Part shown: one piece after another, positions 8,214 to 16,435 of the stretch
How positions within the stretch are numbered: position 1 is the first letter of the stretch
Layout: every line of letters begins with the position of its first letter
Assembly (NCBI RefSeq): GCF_004000435.1
Contig: NZ_RBVZ01000002.1
Coordinates: 860,501-924,500 of the forward strand
Length of the DNA: 64,000 bases
Direction of reading: 5' to 3'
Origin: Alexandriicola marinus
Lineage (GTDB): Bacteria; Pseudomonadota; Alphaproteobacteria; Rhodobacterales; Rhodobacteraceae
Position numbers and translations under genes: made by a program
Notes under the pieces: generated by a model
What the model was told of the DNA's origin: nothing
Database searches by the model: none
What the model saw: the letters and a program-made list of their open reading frames with translations, nothing else

Positions 8214-9320
8214 ATGACGATCGACCCGAAGGATCAGGACATGTTCGACGCTAAATCACCGACCAGGGCGGATGCGGTTGCCAGCTGCCCGGTTCATGCC
8301 CCTTCGGACCATCCGAAAATTCCTGCCGCCAAGGTCGGCATCCTTCTTGCCAATCTGGGCACTCCGGACGCGACGGATTACTGGTCCATGCGGCGGTATC
8401 TGAATGAATTCCTGTCCGACCGGCGCGTGATCGATTATTCGCCGTGGCTCTGGCAACCCCTGCTTCAACTGGTGATCCTGTCAAAGCGTCCGTTCTCGTC
8501 GGGCGCGGCCTATCGGTCGATCTGGAACACCGAGGCCAACGAATCGCCGTTGATGACGATCACCAAGGAACAGACCTCCGCGATCCACGATCAGCTGCAC
8601 GAGACCTATGGCGACAGTGTCATGGTCGATTTCTGCATGCGTTACGGCAATCCGTCGACCAAGTCGAAGGTGCAGGCCATGGTCGAGGCCGGCTGCACAC
8701 GCATCCTGTTCTTCCCGCTTTATCCGCATTACGCCGGTGCCACATCCGCCACGGCCTGCGATCAGTTCTTCCGCGCCCTGATGGAGGAGAAGTGGCAACC
8801 CGCAGCGCGCGTGGTGCAGCCCTATTTCGACGATCCGGCCTATATCGAGGCCTTGGCACAATCGATCGAACGCGCCTATGCGGCTAAGGAAGACAAGCCC
8901 GATGTTCTTGTCTGTTCCTATCACGGTGTGCCCGAGCGCTATCTTCGGGAAGGCGATCCCTACCATTGTCAGTGCCAAAAGACGACGCGCCTGCTGAAAG
9001 AACGGCTGGGTTGGGACGACACCCGCATCACCACGACCTTCCAGTCCCGGTTCGGGCCGGAAGAATGGCTAAAGCCCTATACGGTCGACGAGGTTGCCCG
9101 TCTTGCAGAAGCCGGAAAGAAGAAGATCGCCGTCTGCGCACCGGCCTTTTCCGCCGATTGCATCGAGACCCTGGAAGAGATCAACGAGGAAATCCGCGAA
9201 AGCTTTGAAGAGGCCGGCGGCGAAGATTTCACCTATATCCCGTGCCTCAACGCCGACGAGGCGCATATCGATGCGCTCTGCGGAACGATCAGGGCCAACC
9301 TGAAGGGTTGGCTCGACTGA
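8214..9320 (+). CDS. hemH: Ferrochelatase
   Basis: Ferrochelatase inserts ferrous iron into protoporphyrin IX, the last step of protoheme synthesis. The 368-residue product shows LLANLGTP (44-51), PLYPHYAGATSA (168-179), the catalytic His in SYHGVPERY (His237), YHCQCQKT (250-257) and the metal-pathway glutamate region ADCIETLEEI (314-323). The N-terminal 35 residues are not conserved. An ATG at 8241 with AGGA upstream is an alternative start. Together with hemJ and hemW in this window it covers the late heme pathway, but the three genes are not in one operon. Confidence 0.95.
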   Translation: MTIDPKDQDMFDAKSPTRADAVASCPVHAPSDHPKIPAAKVGILLANLGTPDATDYWSMRRYLNEFLSDRRVIDYSPWLWQPLLQLVILSKRPFSSGAAYRSIWNTEANESPLMTITKEQTSAIHDQLHETYGDSVMVDFCMRYGNPSTKSKVQAMVEAGCTRILFFPLYPHYAGATSATACDQFFRALMEEKWQPAARVVQPYFDDPAYIEALAQSIERAYAAKEDKPDVLVCSYHGVPERYLREGDPYHCQCQKTTRLLKERLGWDDTRITTTFQSRFGPEEWLKPYTVDEVARLAEAGKKKIAVCAPAFSADCIETLEEINEEIRESFEEAGGEDFTYIPCLNADEAHIDALCGTIRANLKGWLD

Positions 9321-9324
9321 CGAT

Positions 9325-9519
9325 CTATTTCGATACGACAAGATAGACAAAGAAGAGGCCCGCGCCGACGATTCCGGGCAGAACCAGATGCTGCGACGAC
9401 GATCCGGCAGTCTCTTCGATCACGCGCTGGGGCACTTCGCGCTCGGGCTGCATTCCCTCTGCCAGTCCCGGTCCTGCGACAAGGCTGGCAAGGGCCGCGG
9501 CAGCGATCACTCGTTTCAT
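9325..9519 (-). CDS. Small secreted or membrane protein of unknown function
   Basis: A 64-residue product with an N-terminal signal-like segment (KRVIAAAALASLVAGPGLA, cleavage likely after residue 19), a polar middle part rich in Glu, Pro and Ser, and a C-terminal hydrophobic segment (about residues 42-61) ending in VSK. The mature protein would be a small single-span membrane protein. A GGAG Shine-Dalgarno sequence lies 8 bases before the ATG at 9519. It is convergent with hemH (4 bp between stops) and follows the L,D-transpeptidase-like gene on the same strand. I do not recognise a family. Confidence 0.65.
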   Translation of the reverse strand: MKRVIAAAALASLVAGPGLAEGMQPEREVPQRVIEETAGSSSQHLVLPGIVGAGLFFVYLVVSK

Positions 9520-9604
9520 GGCAGATCTCCGGTTCAGCATCACACAGGTCTGTCTAGCACGGGCAGCACGGCTGTCCGCAAGAGAAAGCGTGATGCATGC
9601 CAGC

Positions 9605-10198
9605 TCAAATCAACAGGACCTGGGTACCAACCTTGGCCAGATCGAACAGTTCGGTGATGTGCTCATTGTAAAGCCCGATGCAGCCGTTCGAAGACCGGCG
9701 CCCGATCTTGCGCGTGTCGTGGGTCCCGTGGATGCGGTAATATGTCCATGACAGGTACAGTGCGAGCGGGCCGAGCGGGTTCATCGGATCGCCGCCCTCG
9801 ACAACGGCGGGCCATTCGGGATTGCGTTCCCGCATCGACGGGGTCGGGCGCCAGGTCGGGTTCACGACTTTCTGGATCACCTCGGTCCGGCCAAGGCGCG
9901 TCAGGTCCTCGGTCAGAGGGACCGAAGTCGGGAAAAGGCGATAGGTTCCACCATCCTCGGACCAGAAATGCAAAGCACGCGACTGGATGTCGCACAGGAT
10001 CGCGCCGTTGTTGAGATTCGTGAAATAGGGCCGCCAGTCCAGCATCCGAAAGCTGGAGATATTTCTTTGAACCGCCGACGACAGATCCTCTTCGATCGCA
10101 GTCGAATTCTCCATCGCGCTGGACTGGGCCGCCGCATAGGACGCCAGAGATCCTCCAAGGGCAGCACTTCCCGCGGCTATGAAACGACGTCTGTTCAT
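9605..10198 (-). CDS. L,D-transpeptidase-like (YkuD) periplasmic protein
   Basis: A 197-residue exported protein with a Tat-like signal (NRRRFIAAG, then an Ala-rich stretch to about residue 24) and a C-terminal YkuD domain. Such enzymes form 3-3 peptidoglycan crosslinks or attach proteins to the wall. The catalytic motif is present: RIHGTHD (His157) and SSNGCIG (Cys173). The Arg that normally follows the Cys-Ile/Val pair is replaced by Gly. The start at 10198 puts the Arg cluster at the N-terminus with GAGAG upstream; longer in-frame starts have no Shine-Dalgarno sequence. Divergent from the CAP lipoprotein gene. Confidence 0.88.
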   Translation of the reverse strand: MNRRRFIAAGSAALGGSLASYAAAQSSAMENSTAIEEDLSSAVQRNISSFRMLDWRPYFTNLNNGAILCDIQSRALHFWSEDGGTYRLFPTSVPLTEDLTRLGRTEVIQKVVNPTWRPTPSMRERNPEWPAVVEGGDPMNPLGPLALYLSWTYYRIHGTHDTRKIGRRSSNGCIGLYNEHITELFDLAKVGTQVLLI

Positions 10199-10313
10199 GA
10201 AGTCTCTCGCAATTGACATGACGAAACTGGAACCGAGCGACATGATAAGGTGCGTCGGAACCTCAGGGAAGATAGGCGTCTCTCGAGGGTTGTGCAAATC
10301 ACAGCCGCGTAAC

Positions 10314-10330
10314 TTTCATGGCACATGAAA
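10314..10330. promoter_or_regulatory. 17-bp palindrome in a divergent intergenic region (possible operator)
   Basis: TTTCATG-GCA-CATGAAA is a perfect 7-bp inverted repeat with a 3-bp spacer. It lies about midway between the divergent starts of the L,D-transpeptidase-like gene (10198) and the CAP lipoprotein gene (10401), as expected for a dimeric regulator's operator. No cognate regulator is encoded next to it. Confidence 0.45.
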
Positions 10331-10400
10331 TGTTTCGGTATTTGAAGTGTATGCGTCTTGGTCTTAATGAGTGGCAGCCGAAAGCGTCAAAGGGTTTACC

Positions 10401-10913
10401 ATGTTGAGACGAAATCTGCTTATCGGGATCGCATTGGGCGCCCTTTCGGCCTGCTCATCCGCGCCGCGCGGTGCCATCGGCCCCGATGGCCTGCCGGTTC
10501 AACAGGTCTACCGGATCACCGAGCAGGACGCGGCCGAGATTCCGTTTCGCGTCCTTGATGCGCTGAACACTCTGCGCGGCGCATCAGGCGCTGGGCCGCT
10601 TGTCCTGAATGCCGAGCTTACGGCGGCTGCGGCAACGCATTCCCGCGATATGGCGATCCAGAACCGGCCATGGCATTTCGGATCGGACGGGTCTTCGCCG
10701 GTGGATCGGCTGCGTCGCGTTGGCTATAACGGCCAGCTGATCGGCGAAGTCATCTCGGAGACCTTCGAGACCGAGCTCGAAACCTTGGGAGCCTGGATGC
10801 AAAAGCCCGATACGCGGGCCGTCCTTCTTGATCCGGCAGCAACGCAGATGGGCATTTCCTGGCTTCAGGAAGGCGGCGGCAAGATCTGGTGGACCCTCGT
10901 TCTGGGAAGCTGA
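10401..10913 (+). CDS. CAP-domain (SCP/PR1-like) lipoprotein
   Basis: A 170-residue lipoprotein: signal with lipobox LSAC (Cys18) then a CAP/SCP domain (about 45-168). Family features visible are the helix LVLNAELTAAAATHSRDM, the HFG motif (WHFGSDG, near residue 92), and GEVI...TLVLG at the end. CAP proteins in bacteria are secreted or wall-associated and their biochemical role is mostly unknown. AAGGG precedes the ATG. The neighbours on both sides are L,D-transpeptidase-like proteins, which suggests a cell-envelope function. Stops of this gene and the next are 2 bp apart. Confidence 0.87.
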   Translation: MLRRNLLIGIALGALSACSSAPRGAIGPDGLPVQQVYRITEQDAAEIPFRVLDALNTLRGASGAGPLVLNAELTAAAATHSRDMAIQNRPWHFGSDGSSPVDRLRRVGYNGQLIGEVISETFETELETLGAWMQKPDTRAVLLDPAATQMGISWLQEGGGKIWWTLVLGS

Positions 10914-10915
10914 GA

Positions 10916-11422
10916 TCAGGGATAAAGCCAGATCGGCGTTCCAACCCTGACCATCGAATAGATCACCTCGATCTCGGAATTCGATACGGCGAGACATCCC
11001 CACGTCCAGTCGCGATCCCCCCGGAAAGCACGTGGCGTCCCATGGATAAAGATATCGCCACCTGGGGAATGGCCGATCGCTGCGGCGCGGGCCCTGTCCT
11101 CGGCATTGGGATAAGAGATGCCAACGGACAGATGGAACGACGAATTCGGGTTCTTCCTGTCGATGTAATACAGGCCCTCGGGTGTCTTGCCGTCGCCTTC
11201 GATCTGCTTGTGACCGACCGGCGCAAACCCAAGCTCGAAATCATAGGTCTTGAGGATTTCCGCCTCGTGCATGAGGTGGAGTTTCCGACGACCCTTGTAG
11301 ACGACGATACTGGTCACGGCGGGGCCGTCATATGTCAGGAAACGAGGCCCGCCGCCGCAGGCCGCCAGAAGCGACACACCGCCAAGCAGGGCGGCGCGTC
11401 TTGTCATAACCGGAACGTTCAT
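10916..11422 (-). CDS. L,D-transpeptidase (YafK-type) lipoprotein
   Basis: A 168-residue YkuD-domain protein with a signal ending in the lipobox LAAC (Cys22), so it is probably membrane-anchored. The catalytic site reads IFIHGTP (His127) and DWTWGCLAVSN (Cys143); the DWT-x-GC form is usual for the YafK-like branch, some members of which cleave rather than form wall crosslinks (E. coli DpaA releases Lpp). A GAGG Shine-Dalgarno sequence lies 7 bases before the ATG. It is convergent with the CAP lipoprotein gene. Confidence 0.9.
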   Translation of the reverse strand: MNVPVMTRRAALLGGVSLLAACGGGPRFLTYDGPAVTSIVVYKGRRKLHLMHEAEILKTYDFELGFAPVGHKQIEGDGKTPEGLYYIDRKNPNSSFHLSVGISYPNAEDRARAAAIGHSPGGDIFIHGTPRAFRGDRDWTWGCLAVSNSEIEVIYSMVRVGTPIWLYP

Positions 11423-11519
11423 CGTTTGCCTCGATCAGATACTCGCGAAGACTAGAGCCATGCCTGCGTTTCCACCAATCAAATCGGCGGCAATAGGCCC
11501 GGCATACCGATAGTCGTTT

Positions 11520-12725
11520 CTAACGTGTGAAACCACAGCCGATCTCGAGGTGGGCCGACCAGCGAAACTGATCGACAAGCAGGGGTTTGCCCATCTCGTA
11601 TCCCGCATTCACGAGCGTGCGCGCATCGCGCGCAAAGGTCACCGGATTGCAGGAAACCATCGCGATCACGCCCGGTCCGCCGATGGCAAGTTCGGCGATC
11701 TGAGCCTCGGCCCCGGCGCGTGGCGGATCGATTACCGCTGCGTCGAACGCCCGAAGCTCATCGGGCAGAAGCGGACGCCGAAACAAATCGCGCGTCTCGG
11801 TGGTTATGGTCTTGAGCCCTGTCGCGCCCCGCCACGCGCGATCCAGTGCGGAAAGGAGCCGTTCATCCCCCTCGACGGCATGAACAACCGCACCACGCGC
11901 AAGCGGCAGGCTGAACGTCCCGCAGCCGGAGAACAGATCCACCACGCGCGAGGCACCAGTCACGATCCGTTCCACCTCGGTTGCCAACACAGCCTCGGCA
12001 TGACCGGTGGCCTGAAGGAATGCGGCCGGCGGGGGCTCGACCGGAAATCCCGACAGCCGCACGATCGGCGGCGCAAGCGTGGCCACCGGCTCCCCGTTCC
12101 AGGTGATCCGCGCGATCCCATGCTGCGACGCAATGGCGGGAAGCGTCTCTCGCAGTTCGCGGTCAAGCTCCCGCGGTGATGTGATCAAGACATCGGCGCC
12201 GGATTCGGTTTCCGTGACATACAACTCGGCATCCGTGGTCCGCGTCGCGGCTAGCCGGGCAAGGACCTCGAATCCGGGGAACCGGGCGCGCAATTCTGGG
12301 CTAAGTATCCGGCACTCGGGGATCGCGATCACGTCATCCGACCGCGCGGCGTGAAAGCCCACGAAAGCGCCTTTCTTCGTGCGACGGCCGGTCAGTTTTG
12401 CCCTGCGACGGGTTTCCGGCGGAGAGGTTTCGATCCGGTCTATCGCGGTGCCCAGACCCTGTGCCGACAGCGCGTATGACAGGATGCCCGCCTTCCAGCC
12501 CGACACGAATTCATCGCTTGCATGTTGCATCGCGCAGCCGCCGCAGCTTTTGAAATGCCGGCAGGGCGGCGCGACGCGATCGGGGCTTGGCGTGACGATC
12601 CGGACGCCACCATCGTCTTTCAGTTCGATCTCTTCTCCGGGCAAGACCCGCGCATGCAGGCTGCCATCAGAGGCGCGGCCCATGCCCGTCTGGGTCAGCG
12701 CATCGATCGTCAAGGTCTTGGTCAC
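11520..12725 (-). CDS. TrmA/RlmD-family 23S rRNA or tRNA (uracil-5-)-methyltransferase
   Basis: A 401-residue SAM-dependent RNA methyltransferase with an iron-sulfur site: Cys55, Cys61 and Cys64 in CRHFKSCGGC, and a fourth Cys at 138 (PECRIL). The catalytic domain has motif I VVDLFSGCGTFSLPLA and the nucleophile Cys in MVSCNPVTFARD (about residue 357). A short N-terminal TRAM-like part is present. Whether rRNA or tRNA is the substrate cannot be told. The start is GTG at 12725, overlapping the stop of the third exporter (GTGA), so it is the last gene of the exporter run. Confidence 0.9.
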   Translation of the reverse strand: MTKTLTIDALTQTGMGRASDGSLHARVLPGEEIELKDDGGVRIVTPSPDRVAPPCRHFKSCGGCAMQHASDEFVSGWKAGILSYALSAQGLGTAIDRIETSPPETRRRAKLTGRRTKKGAFVGFHAARSDDVIAIPECRILSPELRARFPGFEVLARLAATRTTDAELYVTETESGADVLITSPRELDRELRETLPAIASQHGIARITWNGEPVATLAPPIVRLSGFPVEPPPAAFLQATGHAEAVLATEVERIVTGASRVVDLFSGCGTFSLPLARGAVVHAVEGDERLLSALDRAWRGATGLKTITTETRDLFRRPLLPDELRAFDAAVIDPPRAGAEAQIAELAIGGPGVIAMVSCNPVTFARDARTLVNAGYEMGKPLLVDQFRWSAHLEIGCGFTR

Positions 12726-14572
12726 TCGGCGGCATCCTGCGTCTGGATGAAGCCTCCGGACTGACGGTTCCAGTACCGGGCATAGACACCGCCACTGGCC
12801 AGAAGGTCGTCATGGGTGCCTTGCTCGACGATCTGCCCCGCCTCGAGGACAACGATCCGGTCCATGCTGGAAATCGTCGAAAGCCGGTGGGCGATGGCGA
12901 TCACGGTCTTGCCTTCCATCGCGGTTTCAAGCGCAGCCTGGATCGACGCCTCGACCTCGGAATCAAGCGCCGATGTCGCCTCGTCCAGAACAAGGATCGG
13001 CGCATCCTTCAGAAGCGCGCGGGCAAGGGCGATCCTCTGACGCTGACCGCCCGAAAGCTTCACACCGCGTTCGCCGAGGAAGGCATCGTAGCCTGACCGA
13101 CCCCTGAAATCCCGCAATTCGGCGATGAATTCAGAGGCCTCGGCCTTGCGGGCAGCCTCCTCAACTTCGGCGTCTGTCGCGCCGGGCCGGCCATAGCGGA
13201 TGTTGTCCCGGGCCGTTCGGTTGAACATCGCCGTTTCCTGCGTGACCATCCCGATGTTCCGGCGCAAACTATCCTGACTGACCTGACTGACATCGTGCCC
13301 GTCGATCACGACACGGCCTTCTTCGGGATCATAAAGCCGAAGGAGAAGCGCCACCAAGGTGGATTTCCCCGCCCCTGACGCGCCGACAACGCCCAGCTTT
13401 TCACCCGGCGAAATCGTCAAACCGACATGCGTGATACCGCCACTTCTGCGCCCGTACGCAAAACTCACATCCTCGAAGCGGATTTCACCCCTCGGCACCT
13501 CCAGCTCGGTTGCGCTGGGCGCATCGACAAGCTGATGCGGCGGCGTCAGGGTATTCATCCCGTCTTCGACTTCGCCGACATGGCTGTAGATCGCCATCAG
13601 GGTGAAGCTGATCCACCCCGACATCTGGGCAAGACGGATCGCCACGGCGCCGCTGGCCGCGATATCGCCGGGGCTGACCCCGGTATCGCGCAGCAGAAGC
13701 CCGGCTCCGACCAGCCCAACAGGCAGCAATCCCGACAACGCCATGAGCCCGAACCGGAACAGCGTCGAGATTTCGCCAAAGTAGACGGCCTCACTGCGGA
13801 GATCCTCCATCGCGCCGATGGCAACCTTGTCTTCATGTTCGCGCCCGGCGAAAAGCTTGACGGTGCGAATATTGGTGATCGTATCGACGACCTGCCCCGT
13901 GACCATGGCCTGTGCCGCGGCACGCGCCTTGGATCGCGACCTGATCTTGGGAAGCATGACCCTGAGGTAGAAGAAATACAGCGCTAGCCAGCCCAGCAGT
14001 ATGAGCAGAAGCCGCCAGTCGATGGCGACGACAAGAATGGCCGCCCCCAGAACCGATGACAGGCCAAAGATGACCGCGTTGACCGTTTCGACGACAATTT
14101 CGGTCAGCGACCTGCTGGCCTGCATCTGTTTCTGCGCAAGCCTGCCGGCATAATCGTTGTCAAAGAACGTGATCGCCTGTCCCAGCGTCCAGCGGTGCAA
14201 CCGGCCCAGCGCCAGCGTGAACACATTCGGCCCGATGACCACAGACTGAAACGCGGCATTCAGCCCGAACAGGATCGGACGCAGGCCAAGAACGAGAAAG
14301 GAGCCGAGGATCAGAAGGCCAAACGCCTCGCTCAGGGGGGCGCCGCTTCCCGCGATATCGACGATCCGGCCAAGAATATACATGGTCAGGACTTCGGACG
14401 CGCCGGTTGCAGCAGAAATCACCGCAGCGATCGCAAGGATCGGCCAGCTTCCTTCAAGGCACCAACGCATGAACGACCAGAGCGTGCGCGGCGGCGCACC
14501 GGGCGCGGCACGGTCGGTATCGATCAGCCCCGAAAGCCGTTCGATGAAGGTTGAAAAAAGCTGCTGTGCCAT
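12722..14572 (-). CDS. ABC exporter, fused permease-ATPase (third of three tandem copies)
   Basis: A 616-residue type I ABC exporter half-transporter (MsbA/MDR-like): six membrane segments in about residues 40-320, then a nucleotide-binding domain with Walker A GASGAGKST (about 400), signature LSGGQRQR (about 500) and Walker B ILVLDEATSALDSE. These pump lipids, drugs or peptides from the cytoplasm to the periplasmic side. The ATG at 14572 is preferred over a TTG at 14581 that overlaps the previous stop. It is a paralogue of the two genes upstream; the substrate is unknown. Confidence 0.93.
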   Translation of the reverse strand: MAQQLFSTFIERLSGLIDTDRAAPGAPPRTLWSFMRWCLEGSWPILAIAAVISAATGASEVLTMYILGRIVDIAGSGAPLSEAFGLLILGSFLVLGLRPILFGLNAAFQSVVIGPNVFTLALGRLHRWTLGQAITFFDNDYAGRLAQKQMQASRSLTEIVVETVNAVIFGLSSVLGAAILVVAIDWRLLLILLGWLALYFFYLRVMLPKIRSRSKARAAAQAMVTGQVVDTITNIRTVKLFAGREHEDKVAIGAMEDLRSEAVYFGEISTLFRFGLMALSGLLPVGLVGAGLLLRDTGVSPGDIAASGAVAIRLAQMSGWISFTLMAIYSHVGEVEDGMNTLTPPHQLVDAPSATELEVPRGEIRFEDVSFAYGRRSGGITHVGLTISPGEKLGVVGASGAGKSTLVALLLRLYDPEEGRVVIDGHDVSQVSQDSLRRNIGMVTQETAMFNRTARDNIRYGRPGATDAEVEEAARKAEASEFIAELRDFRGRSGYDAFLGERGVKLSGGQRQRIALARALLKDAPILVLDEATSALDSEVEASIQAALETAMEGKTVIAIAHRLSTISSMDRIVVLEAGQIVEQGTHDDLLASGGVYARYWNRQSGGFIQTQDAAE

Positions 14573-14577
14573 TGCGG

Positions 14578-16431
14578 TCAAACTACCGTCTCCGGACTGA
14601 GGAACCCGCCCGACTGACGGCTCCAGAATTGAGCATATAGCCCGCCCTGTTCCAAAAGCCCATCGTGGGTTCCATCCTCGACGATCCGCCCGTTCTGCAT
14701 CACGATGATCCTGTCCATCTTCGCGATCGTCGAAAGCCGGTGCGCGATGGCGATGACGGTCTTGCCCTCCATTGCGGAATCGAGCGCGTTCTGGATGACG
14801 GATTCAACCTCGGAATCAAGCGCCGAAGTCGCCTCGTCCAGAACAAGGATCGGCGCATCGCGCAGCAGAACCCGCGCGAGGGCGATCCGCTGACGCTGCC
14901 CGCCCGACAGCTTGACCCCGCGTTCGCCCACATGAGCGTTGTAGCCCCTCCGTCCCTTGGGATCCTCCAGTCCGAGGATGAAATCATGGGCCTCCGCCTT
15001 TTTGGCAGCGCTGATCATCTGCTCTTCGGTGGCATCGGGTCGCCCATACAGCAGGTTCGCCCTGACCGACCGGTGCAGGAGGGATGAATCCTGCGTCACC
15101 ATCCCGATCGCCCCGCGCAGCGTATCCTGCCGGACACCCGAGATATCCTGACCATCGATCAGGATGCGGCCGTCCTCGATATCACGGAAACGCAGGATCA
15201 GGTTCACCAATGACGATTTGCCTGCCCCGGATGGCCCGACCAGCCCGACCCGCTGACCACCCTCGATCACGAGGTTCACGTGATCGAGGCCACCCGCCTC
15301 CTTGCCATAGTGATGCGACACGCTCTCGACCCGGATTTCCCCCTTGTCGACTTTCAGCGCCGGCGCGTTCGGCACATCGGTGACGGTCTGTTTGACAGCA
15401 ATACTTTGCAGCGACTCGGCCATGACGCCAAAATGCTCATAGGTCCGGATCGTCATCCACATGATCCATCCGGTCATCGTGTTGAGCCGGAGCGCCATGG
15501 CGATTGCCGCCGCCACCTCCCCGATGGAGAGTGCACCGCTCGACCATAGCCAAAGGGCCGGGCCGATCACCATGAGCATCGCTGCCGAGTTGAAGGCCGC
15601 CATCGCGCTTTGCTGAAAGGCAAACAACTGCATCAGCACCCCGAACCGAAGGCGCAGCCTGCGCAGGATCGACAGCGCATAAGCCTCTTCACGCCGGGCA
15701 TCGGCGAACAGTTTGACCGTTTCGATGTTGCTATAGCTGTCGACGATCCGACCCGAGGTCTGTGAATTGACCTGGTTGAACTTTTCCGATGCCCGCTTGG
15801 TGGCGGGCGCGAACGTCACGACGAACAGGACGAAAAGCGCGATCCAAAGCGCGAGCGGCAGTGCCAGACGCCAATCCATCCCCAGAAGCAGAATCAGCGT
15901 CGCAATGGCAAATGCACCGGCCTGCCAGAACGCCTCGAACCCCAGAAAGACTGAATCCTCCACGGCGAACCCGATGTTCATCACCCGGTTCGACAGCCGT
16001 CCGGCGAAATCGCTTTGAAAGAAGTTGACCGGTTGACCCAGCATGTGCCGATGCGCCCGCCAGCGCACCTGGGGCATCATGTTCGTCGAGATACCGCAGA
16101 ACAGGAGGGCCGAGTTGACCGCGATCGTCAGAGGTCTGAGCAGCAGGAACAGAACGGCGGCAAGGATCACCTCGCCCCCGTGTTCCTGCCAGAACCCCTC
16201 GGGGCCGTTCGCCATCAGATCGACCAGGCGGCCCGCATACCAGATCAACCCAAGCTCCAGCACCGCGACGGCGGTGCCGAGGATCGCGGCATAGATCAGG
16301 ATCGTGCGATAGCTGCCGAGCTGATCCAGCAGGAACCTCATCGGTTGTGCGGGCGGCGTTTCCCCCCTTGGCCGTTCCTCGAAAGGGTCAGGCATATCCT
16401 CGATGCGGCGGACAAAGCTGCGGATACCCAT
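14578..16431 (-). CDS. ABC exporter, fused permease-ATPase (second of three tandem copies)
   Basis: A 617-residue half-exporter with the same architecture as its neighbours: a polar N-terminus rich in Arg, Glu and Pro, six membrane segments, then an ATPase domain with Walker A GPSGAGKSS, LSGGQRQR and ILVLDEATSALDSE. The ATG at 16431 lies 4 bases after the upstream stop, with AGGG just before it. It may form a heterodimer with one of the adjacent copies; the catalytic Glu after Walker B is present in all three, so none looks like a degenerate-site partner. Confidence 0.93.
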   Translation of the reverse strand: MGIRSFVRRIEDMPDPFEERPRGETPPAQPMRFLLDQLGSYRTILIYAAILGTAVAVLELGLIWYAGRLVDLMANGPEGFWQEHGGEVILAAVLFLLLRPLTIAVNSALLFCGISTNMMPQVRWRAHRHMLGQPVNFFQSDFAGRLSNRVMNIGFAVEDSVFLGFEAFWQAGAFAIATLILLLGMDWRLALPLALWIALFVLFVVTFAPATKRASEKFNQVNSQTSGRIVDSYSNIETVKLFADARREEAYALSILRRLRLRFGVLMQLFAFQQSAMAAFNSAAMLMVIGPALWLWSSGALSIGEVAAAIAMALRLNTMTGWIMWMTIRTYEHFGVMAESLQSIAVKQTVTDVPNAPALKVDKGEIRVESVSHHYGKEAGGLDHVNLVIEGGQRVGLVGPSGAGKSSLVNLILRFRDIEDGRILIDGQDISGVRQDTLRGAIGMVTQDSSLLHRSVRANLLYGRPDATEEQMISAAKKAEAHDFILGLEDPKGRRGYNAHVGERGVKLSGGQRQRIALARVLLRDAPILVLDEATSALDSEVESVIQNALDSAMEGKTVIAIAHRLSTIAKMDRIIVMQNGRIVEDGTHDGLLEQGGLYAQFWSRQSGGFLSPETVV

Positions 16432-16435
16432 CGCC

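Noticed and set aside
10199-10400. A 28-codon ORF starting near 10242
   Set aside because: No Shine-Dalgarno sequence and no recognisable features; probably random.
15270-15281. A CACGTG palindrome (GTTCACGTGATC) resembling parS
   Set aside because: It matches the parS consensus only in the centre, and lies far from parAB in an exporter gene. A similar CACGTG near 55459 was rejected likewise.
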